Source of the DNA: Novosphingobium sp. KCTC 2891
Lineage (GTDB): Bacteria > Pseudomonadota > Alphaproteobacteria > Sphingomonadales > Sphingomonadaceae
Assembly: GCF_025938155.1 (NCBI RefSeq)
Contig: NZ_JAPCZG010000014.1
Span: 1 to 64,000 of the forward strand
Length of the DNA: 64,000 bases
Direction: 5' to 3'
Of the stretch, positions 1 through 7,134 are shown one piece after another. How positions within the stretch are numbered: position 1 is the first letter of the stretch; each line of letters starts with the position of its first letter. The translations under genes were made by a program, and so were the position numbers. The notes under the pieces were generated by a model. That model made no database searches, was not told the DNA's origin, and saw only the letters and a list, made by a program, of their open reading frames with translations.

Positions 1-116
1 TGCCCGTGTTCAACACCGGCCCCGGCATCGAGACGCTGCGCGCCAACTGCGAAGCGGAAACCGGCCTGCCAGCGCCCCTGCAACCCCAATGGCCGCACCT
101 CGAAGCGGCGGAGTGA
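1..116 (+). CDS. C-terminal end of an unidentified protein (partial)
   Basis: Reading from base 3, an open frame runs to a TGA at 114-116 and gives the last 37 residues of a protein that begins before the window. It starts PVFNTGPGIETLRANC and ends HLEAAE. The frame is open and its codon use looks like a real high-GC gene, but the fragment is too short for me to name a family. It is the last intact coding sequence before a decayed insertion sequence, so it probably marks the border of the neighbouring region. Confidence 0.5.
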   Translation, partial: PVFNTGPGIETLRANCEAETGLPAPLQPQWPHLEAAE

Positions 117-227
117 GACGTGACTGTCAGTCGGCTCCAATCGGGACGACCCGCCTTGCAACGAATCATGCGGTTCATGCTGGGAGCAGGTGTAGCGCTG
201 CTAGCGGCGGAGGTGTTAGTCTGATGC

Positions 228-890
228 GAAGCGCCCTCCGTGGCAAAACAGGCCCTTCCCCGCACCCGATCTTAGCCCATGAGGTTCTGCACTTGGCCAC
301 GGCGGCTGAGCGGCGAAGCTTGTAAGTGTGGCGCTCGACGAGGTGGCGTTCCTGGGAAAAGTGGTTGTGGATCGAGGCGTGCAGGGAGGCGAATTCTCGG
401 CCAGGTTGTTGGCGTGTCGGCCAACCTCGCGGCGGGCCTCGTTGCCCAATTCCCGCATGGCACAATGGCCTCGGCCCGACCGTGGCGCTTCAAAGCCTTG
501 CGCATGAACCGCAGTGCCGCAGCCTTGTCGCGCTTCCTGGTCACGTAGGATTCCAGGACTTCGTCCTCCTGATCAACGGCGCGCCAGAGGTAATACATCT
601 CGCCGTTGAACTTCACGTAAACCTCGTCGAGGTGCCACTTCCAGTGCCGAAAGCCACACATCCGGCTCACGCGCTGGCGTCGGATGTCGGCAGCAAACAT
701 CGGTCCGAACCGGTTCCACCACAGCCGACAGTCTCATGGCAGATATCGATACCGCGCTCGAACAGCAGCTCCTCCACGTTCCGCAGGCTTAGTGGAAAGC
801 GCCCATACATCATCACGACGAGACGGATCACCTAGGGCGAGGAGTGGAAATGCCGGAACGGTGAGGCCGCTTTGCAGGGGGGCCCATGCC
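228..890 (-). mobile_element. Decayed IS6-family insertion sequence
   Basis: The transposase ruin at 255-876 belongs to an IS6-family element about 0.65 kb long. The outer limits are approximate. A stretch reading GGGCCCCCCTGCAAAGC on the minus strand near 875-890 resembles the GGNNCTGTTGCAAA-type terminal repeat of the family, and CCGTGGCAAAAC near 235-247 could be its partner, but both are imperfect. No target-site duplication is evident. The element lies at the edge of the catabolic island and is probably immobile. Confidence 0.5.
255..876 (-). pseudogene. IS6-family DDE transposase, multiply disrupted
   Basis: Minus-strand fragments in several frames match IS6-family transposases in order: RFPLSLRNVEELLFERGIDI (N-terminal), WHLDEVYVKFNGEMYYLWRA (first catalytic Asp region), RDKAAALRFMKKALKRHG-like sequence, RELGNEARREVGRHANN, and FASLHASIHNHF with QERHLVERHTYK at the C-terminus. 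At least four lesions are visible. There is a TAG at 832-834 (normally Glu), a one-base loss near 721-732 after ICHETV, a deletion after EAIV that removes the segment with the second catalytic Asp, and a deletion joining AEN to FASLHA at a short AATTCGC homology. It cannot make an active enzyme. Confidence 0.88.
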
Positions 891-1954
891 TGAGCCTACC
901 CTTTCCCGCGCCCCCGCCACCAGAGTGCAGCCCTTTTGACACCGCCTCCGTGCGTGGGGGAAGAGTTGGCGCGAAACCGCGCATTTACGGACAGACACTG
1001 ACAAGGCAGCGTCAACCTGCAGACGTCAACCAACCCGGAGGAACAGCACCGACCTGAACTGTGCGCACACGCTCACTAGGAGACGCAATCGCAGGGAACG
1101 CCAACCCTACCAATTTCGATTCTCCACTGCTGGCGGCACCCGGCATCAGCGCCAGCGCGCTCTCCAAGTCCGGAACCGTGGTATAGTTCCAGCAAGCCAA
1201 TCCACATATTTACGCGGGCTTGCGAAGGTCCCTAGGAGGACCGGAGAGAAGTTTGTCTGGGGCGACTGGCGGAGAGGGTGACATCAGAAAAGCAAACCTA
1301 ATATATTGAGTATAAATGATTTTATTTTCGCTAGGCCGTATCTTCCCCACAATGATCCCCACAGTACCATCCGCAGCGCATCGGACAAATGCGGATCTAT
1401 GCACGAAAGTGAATTCTTGCGGCCTCGGCTCGCCCCCTTCTTCACTGTCAGCAATTGCTGCCTTGCCAGAAGGTGGTGCGTCTCGCGCGTCAACGGCAGC
1501 GACCACAAGCCACCGTCCAAGCATCTCTTCGTGGTCGTTCCCGGTGGGAGGATGCACGCCCCGTACGGCACATGATCGCCAGCGGCGCAGCTGATCTCCT
1601 CGCGGTTTTCGACCTGACCCTTGGCGATCCCAGATTGTGGAATACCGAGCGGTTCAACGATGTAGGCTTGCCGATGGGGCTTTGCTGCGCTGATCCACGC
1701 AGGATGGGACGATGCCGCCGCCGCCACAGCGTGCGCGGAGCGGATCGCCGCCCTGTCCGGTGGCTTCGTCCTGTGCCGCTCACAGGACCGCTTCGCGATG
1801 GTGGAAAGCGAACGTCCGACTTCCCTAGGCCTGCGCGACCCTCCTGCCATCCAGACGATCATGGACGCCGGCGCGCTCAACCAGCTGGACCCAGCCGTAG
1901 TAGCGCTACCATTTCCTGTGCGAGGTTGGGCACCCGCGCAGTGGCACAGCAGCA
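891..1954. other. About 1.06 kb without a recognisable intact gene
   Basis: No intact reading frame in this stretch gives a protein I recognise. Frames on both strands are short or have compositions typical of shadow frames. An AT-rich patch lies at about 1295-1335. Two plus-strand snippets in different frames, near 1594-1680 (AVFDLTLGDPRLWNTERF) and 1705-1830 (RIAALSGGFVLCRSQDRFA), faintly recall IclR-type regulators and could be remains of one frameshifted gene. This is speculative. The stretch looks like decayed DNA between the insertion-sequence ruin and the truncated transporter. Confidence 0.35.
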
Positions 1955-2101
1955 ATGATGAATGGCTGGGTCTGGCTCAGCTTCGCAATTGCGGCCGAAG
2001 TACTCGCGACGAGCACGCTGAAGGCGAACACCGGATTCGTGCGACCTTCTTTGCTGGCCGTGACCGTCCTCGGCTACGTCGCGGCCTTCTCCTCGTCCTG
2101 A
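1955..2101 (+). pseudogene. Truncated SMR-family (EmrE-like) multidrug transporter
   Basis: A 47-48-codon frame begins at tandem ATGs (1955/1958) and encodes MNGWVWLSFAIAAEVLATST, then LKANTGFVRP, then LAVTVLGYVAAF. This is the first transmembrane helix of the small multidrug resistance family, including the Ala-Ala-Glu that carries the essential membrane-embedded Glu (Glu14 in EmrE), followed by the start of the second helix. SMR proteins are normally about 105-110 residues. This frame stops at TGA 2099-2101, and downstream frames give only a few residues of plausible continuation. It is a broken remnant next to the catabolic cluster. Confidence 0.7.
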
Positions 2102-2144
2102 CCGGGATAGTGCTTCCGCGCTTTCCGGTCGTGCGATAAGGACG

Positions 2145-3125
2145 TCAGGAGAGCATCCCTGACAACCTTTCGCGGATGATCGCCTCGGCTTCAGCGACGA
2201 TCCGGTCGAGCAGCACTTGGCAGGTCGGAAGGTCGTGGATTAGGCCCTGTACCATACCCGCCCAGAATACGCCGCGCGACAGGTCGCCGGTCTGGAGCAT
2301 CTCGCGCCCCGCGACGCCGGACACCAGCTCCCTGACCGCTTCGAACTTCGCCCCCGGCTCGGCGAGGCGTCGCGCTACTTCTTCGGACACCGCGCTGCGC
2401 CCCACGCGCGCGGTGTTCTTGAGGCTGCGGAAGATCAGCACGCTACCGCGCTCGTCGTTGTCGAGATAGGCCTGCTTGATGTTTGGATGGATCGGCGCCT
2501 CGACCGTGGCGCAGAACCGCGTGCCCATGTTGATCCCGTCGGCGCCCAGCGCGAGCGCTGCGGCAAGCCCCCGCCCGTCGCCGAACCCGCCGCTCGCCAG
2601 CATCGGGATCTTCACCATAACGGCAGCGGCGGGGATCAGGATGAGGCCGGGAATGTCGTCCTCTCCCGGATGGCCGGCGCATTCGAACCCGTCGATCGAG
2701 ATCACGTCGACGCCCGCTTTCTCGGCCGAGATGGCATGGCGCACCGCAGTGCACTTATGCAGGATCTTGATGCCGTGGGGGCGCAGTTGCTCCCAGATCT
2801 CGCGCACGGCGGGCGTGCCTGCGGTCTCTACCACCTTGATTCCGGCGTCGATGATCGCCTGGGCATAGGCCTTGTAATCGGGCGAATTGATCGTCGGGAA
2901 GACGGTAAGGTTCACCCCGAACGGTTTGGTCGTCATCGACCGGCAACGCTCGATTTCGTCGCGCAGGGCCTCGGGGCTGGGCTGGCTCAGCCCGGTGAGC
3001 ATGCCAAGACCGCCGGCATTGGCGACGGCGCTGGCCATTTCGGCAAGTCCGACGCCCTGCATCCCGCCCTGGACGATCGGGTGCTCGATTTCGAGAAGCT
3101 CAGTAATGCGAGTCTTGATCGCCAT
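2145..3125 (-). CDS. FMN-dependent NADH:quinone reductase-like flavoprotein (nitronate monooxygenase superfamily)
   Basis: This 326-residue TIM-barrel flavoprotein closely resembles Pseudomonas PA1024, which was first annotated as 2-nitropropane dioxygenase and later shown to be an NADH:quinone reductase. Shared features are EHPIVQGGMQGVGLAEMA at the N-terminus, IHKCTAVRHA-like sequence in the middle, FECAGHPGEDDIPG, ASGGFGDGRGLAAALALGAD and MGTRF at the phosphate-binding end. The ATG at 3125 has a GAGGAG ribosome site and lies 13 bases from the upstream dehydrogenase stop. It is the last gene of the 2145-11015 operon, where it may reoxidise NADH or act as an enone/quinone reductase. Superfamily is certain; reaction is not. 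Confidence 0.85.
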   Translation of the reverse strand: MAIKTRITELLEIEHPIVQGGMQGVGLAEMASAVANAGGLGMLTGLSQPSPEALRDEIERCRSMTTKPFGVNLTVFPTINSPDYKAYAQAIIDAGIKVVETAGTPAVREIWEQLRPHGIKILHKCTAVRHAISAEKAGVDVISIDGFECAGHPGEDDIPGLILIPAAAVMVKIPMLASGGFGDGRGLAAALALGADGINMGTRFCATVEAPIHPNIKQAYLDNDERGSVLIFRSLKNTARVGRSAVSEEVARRLAEPGAKFEAVRELVSGVAGREMLQTGDLSRGVFWAGMVQGLIHDLPTCQVLLDRIVAEAEAIIRERLSGMLS

Positions 3126-3138
3126 GGTGCAATGCTCC

Positions 3139-4344
3139 TCAGGCCGGGATCTGGTTGAATGCGACACCCTTGTCTGGGCGGTGATCCTGCGGCAGCCCGA
3201 GGATCTTTTCGGCAATGGTGTTGAGCAGCATCTCGTCCGCCCCGCCCGCGATGCGGCCCGTTGGTGCGTTGATCCAGCTGCTGCCCCAGTCTTCCTTCTG
3301 CGAAGCCTCGGGATGGAAGCGGAAGCCGCGCTGGCCCTGCAGGTCGATTGCCAGTTCGGAAAGCTTCTGGCGGCTGCGCACCGAGACCAGCTTGTTGAGC
3401 GAGCCTTCCGGCCCCGGCTCCATCCCCGCCTGCAGCATCAGCATGGCACGCCCGGTGATCGAATCGAGGCCGGCGCGCATCGCATGGTTGCGCGCGATCG
3501 TGCTGCGCACCCGCGCATCCTTGAGCGCGGGGCGGCCATTGATCTCAAGGTCGCGCACAGTATCGACGAACAGATCCAGGTGCGGCCCGAACCCGGCGCT
3601 ATCGGTCGCGGAATAGCGCTCGATCATCAGCGTGGCCATCGCCACCGAGAAGCCCGCGCCCACGCCCCCGATCCGCTGGCTGTCCTCCAGCCGGACATCG
3701 TCAAAGAACACCTCGTTGACGTGGGAATCGCCACCGGCCAGCTTGATCGGACGGACTTCGACGCCGGGCGTGCGCATGTCGACCCAGAAGTACGTCAGGC
3801 CCTTGTGCTTTTGCGCGGTCGGATCGTTGCGCGCCACGATCACGCCATAATCGCTGTACTGCGCCCAGCTGGTCCAGAGCTTCTGCCCGTTCAGCTTCCA
3901 GCCGTTGCCATCGCCTTCGGCGCGCGTGCGCAGACCTGCAAGGTCCGAGCCCCCGGCGGGCTCCGAGAACAGCTGGCACCAGATCTCCTCGCCGCGTAGC
4001 GCGCGGATCACGCGCTCGCGCACCCACGCCCGATCCTCGCAGAAACGGATCAGTATCGGTACCGGCATTCCCAACGAAATGGCGAAGTAGCCGGTGGGCA
4101 TCCCGTAGGCCATTTCCTCGGTATCGAAGATCACCTTCTCGATGTGGGTCAGGCCCTGCCCGCCCATCTCGATCGGCCAATTGATGCCGGCAAATCCCGC
4201 GTCGAAGCGCGCGGCGAGATAGGCCCGCCCGAGTGCCAAATCCTGTTCTTCGGTCAGGCCCCGGCGCGCGGCGCGGCCATAGACAGGCGCGACGCTGGCG
4301 AGCCAGGCGTGGGCGCGCTCGCGAAATTGGTCCGGATTGCTCAT
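3139..4344 (-). CDS. Acyl-CoA dehydrogenase, large subunit of a heteromeric pair
   Basis: This 401-residue FAD-dependent acyl-CoA dehydrogenase would form an alpha-beta double bond in an acyl-CoA. Family marks are CQLFSEPAGGSD (about 123-134), KLWTSWAQ (about 156-163) and IAGGADEML near residue 370. The last stands where medium-chain dehydrogenases have YEGT with the catalytic Glu, so Gly replaces that Glu, a trait of heteromeric enzymes such as the mycobacterial FadE28/FadE29 type. The ATG at 4344 overlaps the stop of the next dehydrogenase (ATGA), implying coupled translation and a heterotetramer with the product of 4341-5435. Substrate unknown; steroid- or terpenoid-type side chains are a guess. 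Confidence 0.9.
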   Translation of the reverse strand: MSNPDQFRERAHAWLASVAPVYGRAARRGLTEEQDLALGRAYLAARFDAGFAGINWPIEMGGQGLTHIEKVIFDTEEMAYGMPTGYFAISLGMPVPILIRFCEDRAWVRERVIRALRGEEIWCQLFSEPAGGSDLAGLRTRAEGDGNGWKLNGQKLWTSWAQYSDYGVIVARNDPTAQKHKGLTYFWVDMRTPGVEVRPIKLAGGDSHVNEVFFDDVRLEDSQRIGGVGAGFSVAMATLMIERYSATDSAGFGPHLDLFVDTVRDLEINGRPALKDARVRSTIARNHAMRAGLDSITGRAMLMLQAGMEPGPEGSLNKLVSVRSRQKLSELAIDLQGQRGFRFHPEASQKEDWGSSWINAPTGRIAGGADEMLLNTIAEKILGLPQDHRPDKGVAFNQIPA

Positions 4345-5435
4345 GCCGCCACTCCCGTCAGGCGTTCGACCAGAAGGTCTTCCCAGAACAACATGTTGCC
4401 CTGTTCGATGGCCAGGCTGCGCGCGCGACGCATGTGCAGGTGCAAGCCCTGCTCCCACGTTACGCCGATGCCTCCATGGACCTGCACGCAGTCGCGCGCA
4501 GCGGTGTCGTAGGCATCGGTTGCCGAAATCCGTGCGTCGGCAGCTGCGATCAGGAAATCGGCTTGCCCCGCGCGTGCGGCGGCATGGATGCAGTTCGCCC
4601 GCGCGATCTCCACCAGTCCGTAGAGTTCGGCAATTCGGTGCTTGACCGACTGGAAGGCGCCGATCACCTGCCCGAAGGCGCGGCGGGTGTTGGCATAGTC
4701 GCGTGCGATGAACAGCAGCGCCTCGGCCCCGCCTACCTGTTCGTGCGCGGTAACCACCGCCATCCGCGCCAGCACGTCGAGCGCCAGTTCGCGTGCCTCC
4801 GCGCCCCGCGCGATCAGGCGGGCAGGAGTGGCTGCAAAGGTGATGTCGGCAATCAGGCGGGCGTTGTCGAAGCTGTCAACGGGGGTCCGGTCCGCCCCGG
4901 CCAGCTCAGCCAGAACCAGTGCCGGTTCGCCATCGGCCAGAGCCCAGACCAGCGCGATATCGGCCTTGAGCCCCCCGGTCACGCCGTCCTTGGCACCGTT
5001 CAAGATGCCATCTGCAAAAGTCACCGCAGGGGTCGCCGTGAGCGGACTGCTGCCTTCGCCGAACGCCACGGTTCCCAGCATGTCGCCCGCAGCGAGCCGG
5101 GGCAGCCACTGCGCTTGCAAAGCCGCATCATCGATCGCTGCAACGGCATGGGCCAGACCATGGCCAACGGCCAGGAAGGGCGCACCGGCTGTCGCGGCGC
5201 CGGTTGCCTGCGCCACTAGCCCCAATTCGGTCAACCCGAGCCCGAGCCCGCCGTGTTCCTCGGAGATAGCCAGCGCGGTCCAGCCCTGCTCGACCGCAGT
5301 ATTCCAGAACATCTCGTCCCAAGCACCCACCCGCTCGAGCAAGCCAAGCAATCGGGCCTTGTTCGCGCGCGCATCAAGCACGCGGCGCGACTCAGTCGCG
5401 ATCGCCTGCTGGCCTTCATCATATAGGATCGACAT
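4341..5435 (-). CDS. Acyl-CoA dehydrogenase, small subunit of a heteromeric pair
   Basis: This 364-residue acyl-CoA dehydrogenase begins MSILYDEGQQAIATES. It has the short-subunit features VKHRIAELYGLVEIARA and VHGGIGVTWEQGLHLHMRRA near the C-terminus, and lacks the EPxxGSD flavin segment of its partner. In known heteromeric dehydrogenases the two chains share the FAD site. An alternative ATG at 5444 lies directly against an AGGG, so 5435 (AGGG nine bases upstream) is preferred. The gene lies 46-54 bases below the acyl-CoA ligase gene, and that gap holds an exact TTATATAACTAGGT site. The dehydrogenase pair may therefore have its own promoter. Confidence 0.88.
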   Translation of the reverse strand: MSILYDEGQQAIATESRRVLDARANKARLLGLLERVGAWDEMFWNTAVEQGWTALAISEEHGGLGLGLTELGLVAQATGAATAGAPFLAVGHGLAHAVAAIDDAALQAQWLPRLAAGDMLGTVAFGEGSSPLTATPAVTFADGILNGAKDGVTGGLKADIALVWALADGEPALVLAELAGADRTPVDSFDNARLIADITFAATPARLIARGAEARELALDVLARMAVVTAHEQVGGAEALLFIARDYANTRRAFGQVIGAFQSVKHRIAELYGLVEIARANCIHAAARAGQADFLIAAADARISATDAYDTAARDCVQVHGGIGVTWEQGLHLHMRRARSLAIEQGNMLFWEDLLVERLTGVAA

Positions 5436-5467
5436 CAACGGCATCCCTGTCTCAAGTGCCGTCCGAG

Positions 5468-5481
5468 TTATATAACTAGGT
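5468..5481 (-). promoter_or_regulatory. TTATATAACTAGGT motif (exact copy 1)
   Basis: Exact TTATATAACTAGGT, read on the plus strand and followed by AATAT, 33 bases upstream of the dehydrogenase ATG at 5435. It is inside the 2145-11015 transcription unit, between the ligase and dehydrogenase genes. The distance to the start and the TTATATAA core suggest overlap with a minus-10 region. A binding regulator is inferred from recurrence in the window. Confidence 0.7.
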
Positions 5482-5489
5482 AATATATT

Positions 5490-7106
5490 TCAAGGGGAAA
5501 TCAGACGTCCCTCTGCGGCGAGCGAACGGCGCAATTCCGTCTTTTGTACCTTGCCGCTCGGCGTGCGCGGAAAGTCCTCGATCACCACCAGCAGCTCGGG
5601 GGTCTTCTGCCGGGCTACGCCAATGGCGCGGAACGCAGCGTCGATGGATCCGATCGTCACCTCGGCGCTCCCGTCGAGCGTCACCACCGCACAGATGCGT
5701 TCACCAAGCCGTGCATCGGGCGCGCCGATCGCGGCGGCCTCGCGCACGCCGGGCACGCTCAGCAGCAGTTCCTCGACCTCGCGCGAGGAGACGTTCTCGC
5801 CGCCGCGGATGATGATATCCTTCTTGCGGTCGGTGATCGCGAGAAAACCCTCGGCGTCGAGCTTGCCGATGTCCCCGGTCAGGAACCACCCGCCGTCAAG
5901 GAAGCTCACCGCATCGAGCGCAGTGTCGGTATAGCCAGCGAACCGCTCCGGGCCGCGCACCGCGACTTCGCCCTCGGTGCCCACCGATAAGCAGTGGCCG
6001 AAGTCATCGACGATCCGCACCTCGACGCCCGCATTGGGGCGGCCATCGGTGTTGAGCCGCTTGTCGAGCGGATCGTCGGGATCGCATTGCGAGACCGTCG
6101 GCAGTTCAGTCGAGCCGTAGCAACGGCAGCAGCGGATCCCCGCAGCCTCGCTCGCAGCGACCACCGCAGGCGGCACGGTGGTCGCCCCGATGATAAACTG
6201 GCGCACGCTGGCAATGTCGCGCCCGTCGCGCGCCGCCGCTTCCATCAAACCTGACAGATGGAACGGTGTGCCCGACATCTGCCGCACCTTGAATCGGTCA
6301 ACCAGTTCGGCGGCAAGACCCGGATTCCACGCTTCGAGGATCACCGTCTGGCGCCCCAGCAGTGCATGCCCCAGCAGCCCGAGCGTGCCCGCGATATGCC
6401 CCGAAGGCCACGGCGAGAGCACGCAGTCCACGCCCGGATCGTCGCCGCTCTGCGCCACCAGTTCGGCCAGCAGGCTGCGCGAGGTGTGGCGTACGCCCTT
6501 GGGCGCGGCGGTCGTGCCTGAGGTGTAGAGCAGCAACGTGCAATCACCGGGATCGACGGTCAATGCAGGCCGCGTGCCCTGCGGCAAGGCATCATAGGCG
6601 AGCATGCCTTGCGGCACCCGCTCGCCCACTATGATCCGGTGCTGCAGCGCGGGCAGTTCGGGCAGCCGCGCCAACCGCTCGAGGTAGTCGATCGAGCGCC
6701 ATGCATCGGGCACCAACAGCGCCTTCGCACCACTATCGCGGAGGATATGCGCCAATTCGTGCGGGCCATAGATGTGGATGATCGGCAGCAGTGTGCAGCC
6801 GAGCGCCGCCGCCGCCTGGAACACCACCGCATTGGTCAGGCTGTTGGGCAGTTGCATCGCGATGGTATCGCCCGCCCTGATCCCCAGTGCATGAAGCGAC
6901 CCGGCCAGCCGCAAGCCCTCGGCATGGAGCATCGCCAGATCGCGCACCTGCTCTCTGCCTTCGGCATCGACCAGATGGAGCGGCGCTTGCGGTAACGTCG
7001 ATGCTGCCAGCGCCATCGCTTCGCCCAGCGAGACGTCCCGCCACAGCCCTGCGGCGCGCCACGCCGCCGCGCAGCTGTCGGGCATCGTGCTCAGCGCCTG
7101 TGCCAT
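5490..7106 (-). CDS. AMP-dependent acyl-CoA ligase (FadD/ANL family)
   Basis: This 538-residue ANL-superfamily ligase would activate a carboxylic acid to its CoA thioester via an acyl-AMP. The P-loop LLYTSGTTAAPKGV, the acyl-binding CYGSTELP, the hinge region GGWFLTGDIGKLDAEG and RKKDIIIRGGENVSSREVEE, and the catalytic lysine in TPSGKVQKTELR are all present. The ATG at 7106 has AAAGGA nine bases upstream and lies 28 bases after the upstream CoA-transferase. An earlier in-frame ATG (7169) would overlap that gene by 35 bases and is less likely. The active-site context suggests medium or ring acids rather than acetate. Specificity cannot be read. Confidence 0.88.
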   Translation of the reverse strand: MAQALSTMPDSCAAAWRAAGLWRDVSLGEAMALAASTLPQAPLHLVDAEGREQVRDLAMLHAEGLRLAGSLHALGIRAGDTIAMQLPNSLTNAVVFQAAAALGCTLLPIIHIYGPHELAHILRDSGAKALLVPDAWRSIDYLERLARLPELPALQHRIIVGERVPQGMLAYDALPQGTRPALTVDPGDCTLLLYTSGTTAAPKGVRHTSRSLLAELVAQSGDDPGVDCVLSPWPSGHIAGTLGLLGHALLGRQTVILEAWNPGLAAELVDRFKVRQMSGTPFHLSGLMEAAARDGRDIASVRQFIIGATTVPPAVVAASEAAGIRCCRCYGSTELPTVSQCDPDDPLDKRLNTDGRPNAGVEVRIVDDFGHCLSVGTEGEVAVRGPERFAGYTDTALDAVSFLDGGWFLTGDIGKLDAEGFLAITDRKKDIIIRGGENVSSREVEELLLSVPGVREAAAIGAPDARLGERICAVVTLDGSAEVTIGSIDAAFRAIGVARQKTPELLVVIEDFPRTPSGKVQKTELRRSLAAEGRLISP

Positions 7107-7134
7107 GCCGCCCGTCCTTTCAGCCCATGCCACC

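Noticed and set aside
255..876. Programmed frameshift in the IS6 transposase
   Set aside because: Besides frame changes there is an in-frame TAG and two deletions, and this family does not use frameshifting; decay is simpler.
1284..1955. Minus-strand frame of 223 residues in the decayed left region
   Set aside because: No recognisable motif, no ribosome site and irregular composition; treated as chance.
2887..3999. Long plus-strand open frame opposite the flavoprotein and dehydrogenase genes
   Set aside because: Antisense of two clear genes; high-GC third positions open the opposite frame and its translation has no family pattern.
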